Positions 36,752-48,746 are shown, counted from the stretch's first letter. The stretch is 64,000 nt of DNA from an uncultured Hyphomicrobiales bacterium (GCA_905181735.1 CAJIYR010000007.1:1-64000); one strand, 5' to 3'. Notes: a model not told the origin generated them from the sequence alone. Made by a program: numbers and translations.

Positions 36752-38566
36752 TTAATAAACTCTCTCTTTTGGTTTTATATACGAAACTTCATCAGTTAAT
36801 GTATATTCGTGAACTGGCCTATAATCTATGGTTGTTGTTCTTTTATTATCATCAATCCAAGCTAGGGTATGCTTCATCCAATTATCATCATCGCGTTTAA
36901 CAAAATCTTCTCGTGCATGAGCTCCTCTACTTTCCTTCCTATTAGCAGCACTTTCAACAGTAACAACCGCTTGCACTATTAAATTATCCCACTCAAGTGC
37001 TTCAATTAGATCTGTATTCCATATTAAAGATTTATCATGCACCTTAATATCATCTCTATTTGACCATATTTCATTGATTAGTTTTTGTCCTTCTTCTAAA
37101 ACCTCACCATTCCTAAATACGGCACAATTATTTTGCATAACTTTTTGCATTCTTAAACGTAATTCCGATGTGTTAGTTGAGCCATTAGCATTTCTGAACT
37201 TATCTAATCTTTCTAATGAATTCTGTCCTGCGTCTTTCGGTAATGGGGCATGCGATCCATTTATTTTTGTTGTTTCTGCCGCTCTTAATCCTGCTGCACG
37301 ACCAAAAACAACTAAATCAATCAGTGAATTAGATCCCAGTCTATTTGCTCCATGAACAGATACACACGCCGCTTCTCCAATTGCCATTAAACCAGGTACG
37401 ACACAGTCTGGATCTCCATCAACCTTTGTCAGAACTTCTCCGTGATAATTTGTAGGAATGCCTCCCATGTTATAATGAACAGTAGGTAAAACTGGTATCG
37501 GCTCTTTTGATAAATCAACGCCTGCAAAAATCTTTGCTGTTTCGGATATACCAGGCAATCTTTCAGCAAGTACTTCAGGAGACAAATGCTCTAAATGAAG
37601 ATTTATATGGTCATTTTCTTTTCCTACACCTCTTCCTTCTCTAATCTCAATTGTCATGGATCGGGATACTACATCTCTACTTGCAAGGTCTTTAGCCGAT
37701 GGTGCATATCGCTCCATAAACCTTTCTCCTTCAGAATTAGTCAAGTATCCACCTTCGCCTCGAGATCCCTCTGTAATCAAGCATCCTGCACCATAAATAC
37801 CAGTTGGATGAAACTGCACAAATTCCATATCCTGCAATGGTAACCCTGCTCTGAGGACCATTGCGTTTCCATCACCAGTACATGAATGAGCTGAAGTGCA
37901 TGAAAAATAAGCTCTACCATATCCACCTGTAGCTAATATTGTTTTTTGTCCAGAAAACCTATGTATCGTTCCATCGTCCATACATATAGCAACTACACCC
38001 CTACATTCACCTTTATCATCCATAATTAAATCAATAGCAAAATACTCAATGAAGAACTCAACTGAATGACTTAAAGCCTTGCCATATAATGTATGAAGCA
38101 TTGCATGACCTGTTCTGTCTGCTGCTGCACAAGTTCTTTGAGCAATTCCTTCGCCATAATGTGTTGTCATACCACCAAATGGTCGTTGATAGATTTTTCC
38201 ATCTTCCGTCCTGCTAAATGGTAAACCGAAGTGTTCAAGTTCATAAACTGCCTTTGGGGCTTCTCTACATAAATATTCTATTGAATCCTGGTCGCCAAGC
38301 CAATCAGCGCCCTTGACAGTATCATACATATGCCATCGCCAATCATCTTCACCCATATTTCCAAGGGAAGCAGCGACACCGCCTTGGGCTGCAACTGTAT
38401 GGCTTCTTGTAGGAAAAAGCTTTGTTATGCATGCTGTTTTTAATCCTGCTTCAGCACAACCTAAAGCAGCTCTTAAGCCAGCACCACCAGCACCAACTAC
38501 TACAACATCATAATTATGGTCGATAAAACTATATTCTTTACCATTCATATTTGTAGAATCTGTCAT
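36752..38566 (-). CDS. sdhA: Succinate dehydrogenase flavoprotein subunit
   Basis: [54 protein letters not shown]. Confidence 0.98.
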   Translation of the reverse strand: MTDSTNMNGKEYSFIDHNYDVVVVGAGGAGLRAALGCAEAGLKTACITKLFPTRSHTVAAQGGVAASLGNMGEDDWRWHMYDTVKGADWLGDQDSIEYLCREAPKAVYELEHFGLPFSRTEDGKIYQRPFGGMTTHYGEGIAQRTCAAADRTGHAMLHTLYGKALSHSVEFFIEYFAIDLIMDDKGECRGVVAICMDDGTIHRFSGQKTILATGGYGRAYFSCTSAHSCTGDGNAMVLRAGLPLQDMEFVQFHPTGIYGAGCLITEGSRGEGGYLTNSEGERFMERYAPSAKDLASRDVVSRSMTIEIREGRGVGKENDHINLHLEHLSPEVLAERLPGISETAKIFAGVDLSKEPIPVLPTVHYNMGGIPTNYHGEVLTKVDGDPDCVVPGLMAIGEAACVSVHGANRLGSNSLIDLVVFGRAAGLRAAETTKINGSHAPLPKDAGQNSLERLDKFRNANGSTNTSELRLRMQKVMQNNCAVFRNGEVLEEGQKLINEIWSNRDDIKVHDKSLIWNTDLIEALEWDNLIVQAVVTVESAANRKESRGAHAREDFVKRDDDNWMKHTLAWIDDNKRTTTIDYRPVHEYTLTDEVSYIKPKERVY

Positions 38567-38615
38567 TGAATTTTACCTTACTGTAACTAAATATCTAATT
38601 TCCTGTTTAAAAACC

Positions 38616-38990
38616 TTAACCACCAAAATTTATTTTTAATATTGAATAAATAGATGCAACCATTACAAAAGAAGAAAATAAATAATTTAAGATTAACATG
38701 CTAATTTTTAATAGCTCTTTATGGATATAATCTTCGATAATGGTTTGCATGCCTAAACGCATATGATAAGTGAATGATAGCATTGTTAATATCATACCAA
38801 TCGATACAATCGGGTTGTTTAGCAACTCAACATTCTCATTGTAATTCAAACCAGTTGCACAAAAAATAATTAACAAAAATCCAATAGTTAATGGAATATT
38901 TGCAATAGCAGTAATTCTTTGCTTCCAAAAATGTCCCGTACCATTTTTTGCTGAACCAAGTCCTCTAACTTTATTTAATGCCGTTCTCAT
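38616..38990 (-). CDS. sdhD: Succinate dehydrogenase membrane anchor subunit
   Basis: VRGLGSAKNGTGHFWKQRITAIANIPL with TM helices; in sdhCDAB order. Confidence 0.9.
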   Translation of the reverse strand: MRTALNKVRGLGSAKNGTGHFWKQRITAIANIPLTIGFLLIIFCATGLNYNENVELLNNPIVSIGMILTMLSFTYHMRLGMQTIIEDYIHKELLKISMLILNYLFSSFVMVASIYSILKINFGG

Positions 38991-39003
38991 AATTTAAAAT
39001 CCA

Positions 39004-39399
39004 TTAAGATAATGTGTAATTTAAAATCCAAAAAATAATTGTAAGCAATACAGATCCGATTAGAGTGCCCCAGGCTAATCTATTTATATTATCAATCTCA
39101 AAACCAGAACCAGTATCCCATATTAAATGCCTAATTCCACCAAGCATGTGGTGTATTAACGCCCATGTGTAACCAATTAACACAACCTTACCGATAAATG
39201 AATTAGATATAGCCTGAAAAGTACTATATGCGGCTTCTCCGGAAGCAATGCATAACAGCCAAGACATCAAAATTGCTGTACCAAAATATAATAAAGATCC
39301 TGTAATACGATGCACAATAGACATCACCATATTAATTAATGGGCTGTATACTTGCAAATGCGGTGATAATGGTCTCTTAATTTTTTTCATTTTTAACAT
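39004..39399 (-). CDS. sdhC: Succinate dehydrogenase cytochrome b556 subunit
   Basis: RPLSPHLQVYSPLINMVMSIVHRITGSLLYFG; HHMLGGIRHLIWDTG. Confidence 0.95.
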   Translation of the reverse strand: MLKMKKIKRPLSPHLQVYSPLINMVMSIVHRITGSLLYFGTAILMSWLLCIASGEAAYSTFQAISNSFIGKVVLIGYTWALIHHMLGGIRHLIWDTGSGFEIDNINRLAWGTLIGSVLLTIIFWILNYTLS

Positions 39400-39485
39400 A
39401 TTTGATTTATAATTTACATTTGTTTCTTACTATATAATACTTCTAATTATAAATTTAAATAATAAATATATTTATATTTATTTTA

Positions 39486-40502
39486 TTAAGATATAATTTT
39501 CTTATTTATCAAAAGTTCAGCTATTTGAATACTATTAAGAGCCGCGCCTTTTCGAAGGTTATCTGAAACAACCCACATTGATAAACCATTCTCTACTGTA
39601 TTGTCTTCTCTTATTCTACTAACGAAAGTTGCGTAGTCCCCAACACATTCGATTGGAGTGGTATATTGATTTTCTTCTGGATTATCTATAACCAAAACTC
39701 CTGGAGATTCTCTAAGAATAGCCCGCGCTTCATCGGCAGAAATACTATTCTCAAACTCAATATTAATTGCCTCAGAATGACCAACAAAAACTGGTACTCT
39801 AACACACGTAGCGGTCAATTTAATGTTTGGATCCAATATCTTTTTTGTTTCCTCTACCATCTTCCACTCTTCCTTTGTATATCCATCTTCCATAAATACA
39901 TCGATATGAGGAATGACATTAAAAGCAATTTGTCTAGTGAATGCCTCTGGAGTAGGTTTATCGTTAACAAAGATACCTCTCGTTTGATTAAATAATTCAT
40001 CCATTGCCGTATTTCCAGCGCCAGAAACTGACTGGTAAGTTGAAACAATAACTCTTTTTATTTTTGCAACATCATGTAAGGGTTTTAATGCAACAACCAG
40101 TTGAGCTGTTGAACAGTTTGGGTTGGCAATGATTCTCTTTTTTAGAGCCATACCTATATCATCAGGATTAACTTCAGGAACAATTAATGGCACATCAATA
40201 TCGTACCGCCAAAAAGAAGAATTATCTATTACTATTGCACCAGCTGCAGCAGCCTTAGGAGCCCACTCTTCAGCAACTTCAGATCCTGCAGAAAATAGCG
40301 CGATATCAATATTACTAAAATTATATTTTGCCAGATCTTGTACCTTCAATACACCGTCACCAAAAGATACCTCTCGACCATTTGATCTCCCAGATGCCAA
40401 TGCAACAACTTCATCAGCAGGGAATAGCCTTTCTGATAATATATTCAACATTTCACGGCCAACATTTCCTGTCGCACCTACAACTGCTACCCTATAACCC
40501 AT
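39486..40502 (-). CDS. asd: Aspartate-semialdehyde dehydrogenase
   Basis: VAVVGATGNVGREMLNIL, ANPNCSTAQLVVALKPLHD, STYQSVSGAGNTAMDEL. Confidence 0.96.
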   Translation of the reverse strand: MGYRVAVVGATGNVGREMLNILSERLFPADEVVALASGRSNGREVSFGDGVLKVQDLAKYNFSNIDIALFSAGSEVAEEWAPKAAAAGAIVIDNSSFWRYDIDVPLIVPEVNPDDIGMALKKRIIANPNCSTAQLVVALKPLHDVAKIKRVIVSTYQSVSGAGNTAMDELFNQTRGIFVNDKPTPEAFTRQIAFNVIPHIDVFMEDGYTKEEWKMVEETKKILDPNIKLTATCVRVPVFVGHSEAINIEFENSISADEARAILRESPGVLVIDNPEENQYTTPIECVGDYATFVSRIREDNTVENGLSMWVVSDNLRKGAALNSIQIAELLINKKIIS

Positions 40503-40514
40503 TATATAACTGTC

Positions 40515-41627
40515 CTACTTTATTCGAGAATTCATTTCTTGAATTATTGCATCTGCCATAGCAGATGTTCCTATCTTTTCCATACCATCTTGCATAATAT
40601 CTGGTGTCCGGATATTTCTATCCAGTGCTGATGAAATGGATGATTCAATTAAATTAGCCTCAAATGGGCGATTAAATGAATATCTTAAGGCCATTGCAAA
40701 TGAAGCAATTTCTGCTATAGGATTTGCGATACCCTTGCCTGATATATCAGGTGCAGATCCATGAACTGGTTCGTACATTGCATTTCTTTTCTTTGTATTT
40801 TCATTTAAACTACCTAAAGATGCAGATGGCAACATGCCCATTGATCCTGTTAACATCGCAGCTTCATCCGACAAGATATCTCCGAACAGATTATCTGCAA
40901 CGATAAGATCAAACTGTTTAGGTTCTCTAACTAATTGCATTGCGCAAGCGTCTGCAAGAATATGCTCTAATTCCATTTCTGGATATTCTGTTTGATGAAT
41001 ATGCGTTACAACCTGATTCCAAAAGACTCCTGATATCATCACATTACGTTTTTCAGTTGACGTAACTTTTCCTTTACGGGTTTTTGCAAGTTCGAAAGCC
41101 ACACGGGCAATACGCTCAATCTCATACGTATGGTAAACCTGAGTATCAATTGCTTTTTTTTGTCCATCACCAAGATCTATTATTTCCTTCGGTTCTCCAA
41201 AATAAACGCCACCTGTCAACTCACGTAAAATTAAAATGTCCAATCCTTCAACCAATTCACGTTTTAGACTAGATGCGTCAGCAAGAGCACTATAACAAAT
41301 TGCAGGCCTAAGATTAGCAAATAAATCTAACTCTTTTCTTAACCTTAAAAGGCCAGCTTCTGGCCTTACGTCAAAAGGAACAGAATCCCATTTTGGACCA
41401 CCAACAGCACCAAATATTACTGCGTCTGATTCGTGTGCTAATTTCATAGCTCCATCAGAAATAGCTTTGCCATGATTATCGTAAGCAGATCCTCCTACTA
41501 AATCATATTCTGTTTCAAATTTAAGATCCGTATTAGCATTCAGCCAAGCAATAACTTTTTCAACTTCTTTCATTACTTCAGGGCCAATTCCATCTCCTGG
41601 TAATAATAATAGATTAAATGAAGGCAT
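40515..41627 (-). CDS. leuB: 3-isopropylmalate dehydrogenase
   Basis: LLLPGDGIGPEVMKEVEK, DNLFGDILSDEAAMLTGSMGMLPSASL, YEPVHGSAPDISGKGIANP. Confidence 0.97.
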   Translation of the reverse strand: MPSFNLLLLPGDGIGPEVMKEVEKVIAWLNANTDLKFETEYDLVGGSAYDNHGKAISDGAMKLAHESDAVIFGAVGGPKWDSVPFDVRPEAGLLRLRKELDLFANLRPAICYSALADASSLKRELVEGLDILILRELTGGVYFGEPKEIIDLGDGQKKAIDTQVYHTYEIERIARVAFELAKTRKGKVTSTEKRNVMISGVFWNQVVTHIHQTEYPEMELEHILADACAMQLVREPKQFDLIVADNLFGDILSDEAAMLTGSMGMLPSASLGSLNENTKKRNAMYEPVHGSAPDISGKGIANPIAEIASFAMALRYSFNRPFEANLIESSISSALDRNIRTPDIMQDGMEKIGTSAMADAIIQEMNSRIK

Positions 41628-41678
41628 ATCTTTCTCCCATAAATAAAGGCTAAGTATTAATAATATAAGTCTAACGAA

Positions 41679-42284
41679 TTAAACCCAAGGTCTATCGTTT
41701 TCAATTTTCTTCTCATAGGATTCTATTTTATTAGCTTTTTCAAGCGTCAAGTCTATGTCATCCAATCCATTTAACAGGCAATGTTTTAGGAACTTATCAA
41801 TTTCAAAATTTATTATGAGACCGTCTGATGTAGCAATCTCTTGATCTTCAAGATTAATTCTCAGTTTAGCGTTAGCTCCACGACCAGCATCATCCATCAA
41901 TAAATTTACTTGATCAGAATCCAATACAATCGGCAACATTCCATTTTTAAAACAATTTCCATAAAAAATATCCGCAAATGATGTTGATATGATAATTTTT
42001 ATTCCGTAATCTAAAAGAGCCCAGGGTGCATGTTCTCTCGATGACCCACATCCAAAGTTATCTCCTGCTATAAGAATTTCAACATTTTTTGTGCTTGGTT
42101 GATTTAAGATAAAATCTTTATTATCTGTACCATCATCATTATATCTCAATTCAGAAAACAACCCCTTACCTAAACCTGTTCTTTGAATTGTCTTAAGATA
42201 TTGTTTTGGTATTATCTTATCTGTATCAATATTAATTTCTCGAAGTACGGCAGTTACGGCTGTTGTGGTTTCAAATTTTTCCAT
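41679..42284 (-). CDS. leuD: 3-isopropylmalate dehydratase small subunit
   Basis: [30 protein letters not shown]. Confidence 0.97.
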   Translation of the reverse strand: MEKFETTTAVTAVLREINIDTDKIIPKQYLKTIQRTGLGKGLFSELRYNDDGTDNKDFILNQPSTKNVEILIAGDNFGCGSSREHAPWALLDYGIKIIISTSFADIFYGNCFKNGMLPIVLDSDQVNLLMDDAGRGANAKLRINLEDQEIATSDGLIINFEIDKFLKHCLLNGLDDIDLTLEKANKIESYEKKIENDRPWV

Positions 42285-42302
42285 TATATAATTCTCGTTT
42301 AT

Positions 42303-43712
42303 TTATTGATCTAATTCTCTAACATCAGTAAAATGTCCGGCGATAGCAGCAGCAGCAGCCATTGCCGGTGAGACTAGATGTGTCCGTCCCTTGAATCCTT
42401 GTCTACCTTCAAAATTACGATTTGATGTAGAAGCGCATCTTTCTTTTGGTTGTAACTTATCTGGATTCATGGCTAAGCACATTGAACATCCAGGCTCCCT
42501 CCACTCAAAGCCAGATTCGATAAAAATTTTATCCAACCCTTCTTGTATTGCTTGTTCTTTAACTAACCCTGAACCCGGAACAATCATTGCATTTAAATTT
42601 TCATTCACATGTTTACCTTTAACAACTTTTGCAACTTCTCTCAAATCCTCTATACGACCATTTGTACAAGATCCAATAAAAATCTTATCTAGCTTTATAT
42701 CTGTTATCTTCGTTCCAGGCTCTAAACCCATATATTTAAGTGCAGTTAATTTTGAGTTTCTTCTATCCAAGTCATCGATATCATTTGGGTCCGGAACAAT
42801 TCCGTTCACAGATACAACATCTTCAGGGCTAGTCCCCCATGTCACAACTGGTGGAAGTGATTCCACATCTAAAATGATTTCTCTGTCAAAGAATGCGTCC
42901 TTATCTGTATTTAATGCCATCCAATAATCAACGGCTCTTTTGTAATCATCTCCTTTAGGACTTCTTGGCCTACCTTTCAGGTATTCAAAAGTAATGTCGT
43001 CTGGTCCAATCAAACCAGCTCGAGCGCCACCTTCAATTGACATATTGCATACGGTCATTCGTCCTTCCATAGAAAGATCTGTAATGGCATTACCTGTATA
43101 TTCAATAACCGATCCCGTACCACCTCCGGTACCAATTTCTCCTATTATTGATAAAATGATATCTTTAGCAGTAATTCCATAAGGCGTCTTCCCTCTCACA
43201 ATGACCTTAAAATTTTTTGCTTTCCTTTGAATAAGAGTTTGGGTTGCTAATATATGTTCAACTTCTGATGTACCAATACCCATAGCTAAAGCGCCAAATG
43301 CCCCGTGTGTTGCAGTGTGACTATCACCGCACATGATAGTAGTTCCTGGTAATGTAAAGCCTTGTTCAGGACCCACTACATGGCAAATTCCTTGCCTTAT
43401 ATCTAATTCATTGAAATATTCAATGCCAAATTCAGCACAATTTTTTGCTAAAGCCTCAATTTGAATTCTTGATTCCTCATCTTTAATTCCAAGCTTTCTA
43501 TCGGTAGTCGGAATATTGTGATCAACAACAGCTAATGTCTTTTCAGGACATCTGACTTTTCTATTTGTCATCCTCAGGCCCTCAAATGCCTGCGGGGAGG
43601 TAACTTCATGTATTAAATGCCTGTCTATATAAATTAATGACGAGCCATCTTCAGATGTGTTTACAAGGTGATCATCCCAAATTTTATCGTATAAGGTTCT
43701 TAATTTACTCAT
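42303..43712 (-). CDS. leuC: 3-isopropylmalate dehydratase large subunit
   Basis: [51 protein letters not shown]. Confidence 0.98.
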   Translation of the reverse strand: MSKLRTLYDKIWDDHLVNTSEDGSSLIYIDRHLIHEVTSPQAFEGLRMTNRKVRCPEKTLAVVDHNIPTTDRKLGIKDEESRIQIEALAKNCAEFGIEYFNELDIRQGICHVVGPEQGFTLPGTTIMCGDSHTATHGAFGALAMGIGTSEVEHILATQTLIQRKAKNFKVIVRGKTPYGITAKDIILSIIGEIGTGGGTGSVIEYTGNAITDLSMEGRMTVCNMSIEGGARAGLIGPDDITFEYLKGRPRSPKGDDYKRAVDYWMALNTDKDAFFDREIILDVESLPPVVTWGTSPEDVVSVNGIVPDPNDIDDLDRRNSKLTALKYMGLEPGTKITDIKLDKIFIGSCTNGRIEDLREVAKVVKGKHVNENLNAMIVPGSGLVKEQAIQEGLDKIFIESGFEWREPGCSMCLAMNPDKLQPKERCASTSNRNFEGRQGFKGRTHLVSPAMAAAAAIAGHFTDVRELDQ

Positions 43713-43766
43713 TTTAACTCCATAAATTTATCTCATATATATATTTTATATTATTTAATAAAACGA

Positions 43767-44804
43767 TTATCTTTCAATAAACTTTATTATAATCTTCAAC
43801 GCATTCTCCAAATCGCTTTTGTCAATCATTTCAGTTACCGTGTGTATGTATCTTGTTCCAACAACAATACCAATAGCCTTTGCTCCAGAAGCAGATTGTT
43901 GTCCAGCAGCTCCATCTTGACCTCCGCGCGATAAGATAGTTCGTTGGAAGGGTATGTTGCTCTCGTCTGCAAGTTCTATAAATTCTTTAACCAAATCTTT
44001 GTCTGAAATAAAAGAAGAATCTTTTATATGAAGCCCAAATCCTTTTCCCTGTGTAGTAATCCACTCGTTTTCAGCTACGCCTGGGGTATCACATGAAAGC
44101 GTTGTGTCTATACCTATTGCTATGTCAGGATTTACCTGAAAAGAAGCAATCTTAGCACCCCTTAAACCGACTTCTTCTTGCGTTGTAAAAGCCACCGTTA
44201 TATCATGATTATGATTTATATCTTCATCAACAAGTTTGCGAATTGCTTCAATTCCAATCCAACAGGCTATTCTATTGTCTAAAGCTTTAGAAACAACCTT
44301 AGATTCTAAATTTAAAAAAGGTTCATCCATAACTACAAAATCACCAATATTTATATAGTTTTTTGTTTTTTCACCAAACCCGAGATCAACGAAAAAATCA
44401 CTTGTTTCAGGAACCTTTTTTCTGTCAAGTGCTGACTGTGTGTGGACTGGTTTGCCGATAGGATTCATTACACCTTTATAATCACCAGAATCAGTGCAAA
44501 TTTTAACTCTTCTTGAAAATAAATTTCTAGGGTCAAAGCCTCCTACAGGATCAACATATGCATAACCCTGCTTGTTAATAAAATTTACAAGGAATCCAAT
44601 CTCGTCCATATGGCATAATAATAAAATATTTTTTTTATTTTTTTTATTTTTTGAAATTTTTTTACAGATTAAAGATCCTAACGAGTCAGTATAAACTTCA
44701 TCAAAAAACCCTTTGACTTCGTTCAGAATTAAATCTCGTACACGTGTTTCATGTCCTGGAACACCTGGTGTTTCACATAATCTTTTTAACAAATCAATAT
44801 TCAA
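43767..44804 (-). CDS. M42 family metallopeptidase (glutamyl aminopeptidase/FrvX-like)
   Basis: LLCHMDEIGFLV, KALDNRIACWIGIEAI, TTQEEVGLRGAKIA, SRGGQDGAAGQQSASGAKAIGI. Confidence 0.92.
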   Translation of the reverse strand: MNIDLLKRLCETPGVPGHETRVRDLILNEVKGFFDEVYTDSLGSLICKKISKNKKNKKNILLLCHMDEIGFLVNFINKQGYAYVDPVGGFDPRNLFSRRVKICTDSGDYKGVMNPIGKPVHTQSALDRKKVPETSDFFVDLGFGEKTKNYINIGDFVVMDEPFLNLESKVVSKALDNRIACWIGIEAIRKLVDEDINHNHDITVAFTTQEEVGLRGAKIASFQVNPDIAIGIDTTLSCDTPGVAENEWITTQGKGFGLHIKDSSFISDKDLVKEFIELADESNIPFQRTILSRGGQDGAAGQQSASGAKAIGIVVGTRYIHTVTEMIDKSDLENALKIIIKFIER

Positions 44805-44834
44805 GATAAAAACCCTTTATATGAAAAATTCTAA

Positions 44835-45263
44835 TTAGGATTCTTCTGCTGAAACTTTCTTATCTTCAACTATAGCTTTGATTTTTTTATTTTTACTTAT
44901 ATTTGGATCAATTTTCTCTGCTATACGAGCTGACTTACCTCTTCTTCCTCTAAGATAATATAGTTTGGCACGTTTAACTTTACCTTTTCTAATAATATCT
45001 AAAGAGTCTATTATTGGTGAATGGACTGGGAATACTCTTTCCACACCTTCATTGTAAGAAATTTTTCTAACAGTAAAACTCTCGTTTATACTAGCCCCAG
45101 ATCTTGCAATAACAACACCTTCATAGGCTTGTATTCTTTCACGAGCTCCTTCTCTAATCCAAACGTTCACCCTAACAGTGTCTCCAGGTGAAAAATCTGG
45201 CATAGACCTTTTTTCACTAATAGTTGCTAATTGTTCAGCTTCAAGTTTTTCAATAATGTTCAT
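44835..45263 (-). CDS. rplS: 50S ribosomal protein L19
   Basis: [62 protein letters not shown]. Confidence 0.97.
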   Translation of the reverse strand: MNIIEKLEAEQLATISEKRSMPDFSPGDTVRVNVWIREGARERIQAYEGVVIARSGASINESFTVRKISYNEGVERVFPVHSPIIDSLDIIRKGKVKRAKLYYLRGRRGKSARIAEKIDPNISKNKKIKAIVEDKKVSAEES

Positions 45264-45494
45264 TATTCATTGCTCACGTAATTTCATTGATTATAAATTA
45301 TATCTACTAATAACTATAGAAGGGAATGAATACTTCATTTAGAAGAAATTGTCGACACTATATTGCTAATTAATTATTTTTTTTAAATACAGTGAGATAT
45401 TTGCATATATTTCTATATATTCCATATTTATGTTATCATTCATTTTTATATCTACTTATATTATAAATGTACATAACTAATTAGCAGATAAATT

Positions 45495-46907
45495 ATGAAT
45501 AATGAAAAAATATATAAATTAAGCCTAGTCCAACTAGCAAAAAAGATAAGACTAAAAGAAATATCCCCTGTCGAAGTAACTGAATATTATCTAAATAAGA
45601 TCAAGCTAAATAATGGGGAAATTAATGCATTTATTTATGTAGCGGAAAAAGAAGCATTAAAGAATGCCGAAAATGCCGAAAATGAAATATCCAAAGGCTT
45701 ATATAGAGGGACGCTCCATGGCATTCCTTTTGCTGCCAAAGATATTATTGATACGAAAAATATTATTACCTCACAAGGTGCAAAGCTCTACAGAAATAAT
45801 ATCCCAATACAGAATGCGGTGTGTGTAGAGAAACTTGAAGGATCTGGGGCTATATTATTAGGAAAAACTAATACGCATCAATATGCAGCCGCTTCAACAA
45901 CTATAAACTCTTATTTTGGAACAACAAGAAACCCTCATAATTTAGAAAAAATAGTCGGTGGCTCAAGCGGGGGGTCTGCTGCAGCAATAGCAGCAGGATT
46001 AACTCCTTTGGCACTAGGATCCGATACCGGTGGTTCTATAAGAACGCCCGCTGCCTTATGTGGAATAGTAGGATTAAAACCAACCCATGGAAGGGTAAGT
46101 CTTCGAGGAGTTTTCCCAAATACACCAAGTTTAGATCACATCGGTCCGATGGCTCAAACAGTTTTTGACGCCGCAATCATGTTAAATGTAATGTCAGGTT
46201 ATGATCAAAAAGACCCATATTCTCAGGATAAGCAAGTTTGCGATTTTACTAAAGATATAGAGAAATCAATTAAGGGCGATAAAATTTTACTTTGTCCTGA
46301 TATTTATAATAACTGCGAAGTTGATGATGAAATCTATAGAGCGTTTGATGAGTGTATCTATATATTAAAACAACTTGGCGCTAAGGTTGAAAAGACTTCT
46401 TTTAAAAATTCTAAAAAATTAGAAGAGTTGTTTTACAGAATAGCCGGCCCTGAATTTAGCGAAGTTCATAGAGAGCAATACACAAAAGATCCCCTCTCAT
46501 TCGATGAGGATGTTAGAAGCAGAGTAAAGTGGTCACTCAAGATTACTCAGGACGATTATATTATGGCCATGCGTGAAAAAGAGCTTATTACAAGAGAGAT
46601 TTCAGATATTTTAAAAAATTATAAATCGCTAGTGTCCCCTTCAGTTCCATGCGTTGCTCCATCAATTAAAACGTTAAAAGCAGAAATTAACGGCAAAGAA
46701 TTCGACTACTTAAAAAGTATACATAGGCCATTCTTATCTCCTCATAATATAACAGGTTGCCCATCAATTGTAATACCTATTGGAAACAATAAAGATAAAT
46801 TACCTATGTCCATCCAAGTTATTGGTGAAAAATGGAAAGAAAAAAATATAATACAGGTTGCAAACTCATTAGAAAAAGTAATATCGTACAAAAGTGGTAT
46901 TAATTAA
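45495..46907 (+). CDS. Amidase (amidase signature family)
   Basis: GSSGGSAAAIAAGLTPLALGSDTGGSIRTPAALCGIVGLKPTHGRVS Ser-cisSer-Lys amidase signature. Confidence 0.92.
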   Translation: MNNEKIYKLSLVQLAKKIRLKEISPVEVTEYYLNKIKLNNGEINAFIYVAEKEALKNAENAENEISKGLYRGTLHGIPFAAKDIIDTKNIITSQGAKLYRNNIPIQNAVCVEKLEGSGAILLGKTNTHQYAAASTTINSYFGTTRNPHNLEKIVGGSSGGSAAAIAAGLTPLALGSDTGGSIRTPAALCGIVGLKPTHGRVSLRGVFPNTPSLDHIGPMAQTVFDAAIMLNVMSGYDQKDPYSQDKQVCDFTKDIEKSIKGDKILLCPDIYNNCEVDDEIYRAFDECIYILKQLGAKVEKTSFKNSKKLEELFYRIAGPEFSEVHREQYTKDPLSFDEDVRSRVKWSLKITQDDYIMAMREKELITREISDILKNYKSLVSPSVPCVAPSIKTLKAEINGKEFDYLKSIHRPFLSPHNITGCPSIVIPIGNNKDKLPMSIQVIGEKWKEKNIIQVANSLEKVISYKSGIN

Positions 46908-46924
46908 ACTAATAGGGGAAAATA

Positions 46925-47611
46925 ATGGAAATAATTGATTTAACTAGAGAATTATATCATAGATCACCAGCTTATCCTGGGCAACCTCCAATCATTCATG
47001 GGGTTTGGAAAAGCCATGCTGAAGCATTTGCTGACTCTGGAAACATACAAGGTAATTCGGTACACTATTTTTCAATGCCAGATCATGGAGGTACGCACAT
47101 TGATGCCCCTAGGCATTTTGGAGAAAAAGGGATACCTATAAATGAATATCCTCTTGAAAATTGTATTGTGCCAGGTATCTGCCTTGACCTAAGACATATT
47201 GAACCAAAGGCAGAAATAACAGTATCCGATCTTGAAAAAGCAATAATTGAGGCGGGCGTTAAAATACCAAATGGTGGTACAGTACTATTGTGCACTGGTC
47301 ATCATGAAAGAACTTTTCCCAATCCATCTTATTCAACTGATAACTCTGGCGTTAATGTTGAGGCAACAGAATGGTTAGCACATCAAAAAATCGTTCATTT
47401 TGGTATTGATTCGATGAGACCAGGTCCAATTGGAAAGGTAAATGCACTAGTACATAAAGCCTGCCTAGAACAAAATATTACCCATATGGAAAGCCTCTGC
47501 AATCTAGAAAAATTGATAGGTAGAGGTGAATTTAAATTTATTGGATTACCTATGCCATGGAGAGGCGGAACAGGTTCTCCAATTAGAGCTGTTGCCGTAT
47601 TTGATTTCTAA
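46925..47611 (+). CDS. Cyclase family protein (metal-dependent hydrolase, kynurenine formamidase-like fold)
   Basis: DHGGTHIDAPRHFGEKGIPINEYPLE metal-binding HxGTHxDxPxH motif. Confidence 0.9.
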   Translation: MEIIDLTRELYHRSPAYPGQPPIIHGVWKSHAEAFADSGNIQGNSVHYFSMPDHGGTHIDAPRHFGEKGIPINEYPLENCIVPGICLDLRHIEPKAEITVSDLEKAIIEAGVKIPNGGTVLLCTGHHERTFPNPSYSTDNSGVNVEATEWLAHQKIVHFGIDSMRPGPIGKVNALVHKACLEQNITHMESLCNLEKLIGRGEFKFIGLPMPWRGGTGSPIRAVAVFDF

Positions 47612-47632
47612 TTATTACTGAGGAAATCTGAA

Positions 47633-48184
47633 ATGGAAAATAAACCCACCGCTCCAAGGAGAGTTGTTGTTGGAAATAATAAAAATGGTAAATCAGCTAT
47701 TTTATTTGATAGCGTTAATCCTCATCAACACAATAGAGGTGGTGGATCAACTATATATTTTAATGAAATATGGACTTTTGAGAACTGTCCGATTGATTTA
47801 AGTGATCATGCTGATAGCGCAAACCGGGCAATGAGTCACTCTCCTCCTGAAAATGGAGCCCATTTTAGAGTAATTCAATCTGACTTAGAAAATACAAATA
47901 TTATAGATCAAAAATCTGCTGACGATTTCTTTGCTTCTATGAACGTAACAGGTCTATCAGAAAAAATGGATAGCAAGAAACATTGGAACATGCACCGTAC
48001 CAGAACTGTTGATTATGGAGTTGTTACAAAAGGAAGCAGGATTCATGTTCTTCCTGATAAAGAAATCGTAATGAACCGAGGTGATACCGTTGTGCAATTA
48101 GGACATTTTCATTCCTGGGATAGCTCTCTAGGAGAAAATGAGATGTTATTTATTATGATTGGCGGGGATAAATATGGGGACTAA
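47633..48184 (+). CDS. Cupin-domain protein, tandem paralog 1
   Basis: RVVVGNNKNGKSAILFDSVNP...; cupin-like HVLPDKEIVMNRGDTVVQLGHFHSWDS. Confidence 0.82.
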   Translation: MENKPTAPRRVVVGNNKNGKSAILFDSVNPHQHNRGGGSTIYFNEIWTFENCPIDLSDHADSANRAMSHSPPENGAHFRVIQSDLENTNIIDQKSADDFFASMNVTGLSEKMDSKKHWNMHRTRTVDYGVVTKGSRIHVLPDKEIVMNRGDTVVQLGHFHSWDSSLGENEMLFIMIGGDKYGD

Positions 48185-48746
48185 TAATTTAATGTCACCT
48201 AGATCTATGAGGCGAATAGTCATAGGAAATAATAGCCTTGGAGAAATCGAGGTATTCAGCGATGGAGAAACTAAAGATATAAAATATGACCCGGCAAGAC
48301 CTGGTTATGCCTCCAATAGAATATGGGTAACCGAAGAAACTCCTGCTAAAGTTGTAGATATTAAAGAAATTCCTGATATTCCACATTCAATAATTCCACC
48401 AAAAAATGGTTCTCTATGTCGCTTTTTAACAATTCCACCCGATTCTTCTTTCATTGAAAAAATTAATGAAAAAAATATAAATAATTATTTCAGGGAAATG
48501 AATTTAGAACATGTATCTACATACCATAAGAATGCCTTGCATCCTTATATGCAAAAAACAGATACATTAGATTACATCTATGTAATGTCAGGAAATGTAT
48601 CATTAATCCTTGATGAAGATACTGTAGATTTAGCAACGGGCGATACTGTCGTTATATTAGGTGGAAATCATGCGTGGAGTAATAAATCTAAAAATATGTG
48701 CGAACTTTTTATTTCATCTCACGATGGAAGTAAACAACTATTTTAA
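48174..48746 (+). CDS. Cupin-domain protein, tandem paralog 2 (ATG 48174, overlapping the previous stop)
   Basis: RRIVIGNNSLGEIEVFSDGE...; VSLILDEDTVDLATGDTVVILGGNHAWSNKS; N-terminus similar to the preceding ORF. Confidence 0.82.
   Translation: MGTNNLMSPRSMRRIVIGNNSLGEIEVFSDGETKDIKYDPARPGYASNRIWVTEETPAKVVDIKEIPDIPHSIIPPKNGSLCRFLTIPPDSSFIEKINEKNINNYFREMNLEHVSTYHKNALHPYMQKTDTLDYIYVMSGNVSLILDEDTVDLATGDTVVILGGNHAWSNKSKNMCELFISSHDGSKQLF

Noticed and set aside
44625-44665. Poly-A/T tract (KKISKNKKNKKN) as a regulatory slippage site or frameshift in the M42 peptidase
   Set aside because: The reading frame continues intact through conserved motifs on both sides; likely just AT-biased Lys/Asn-rich loop.
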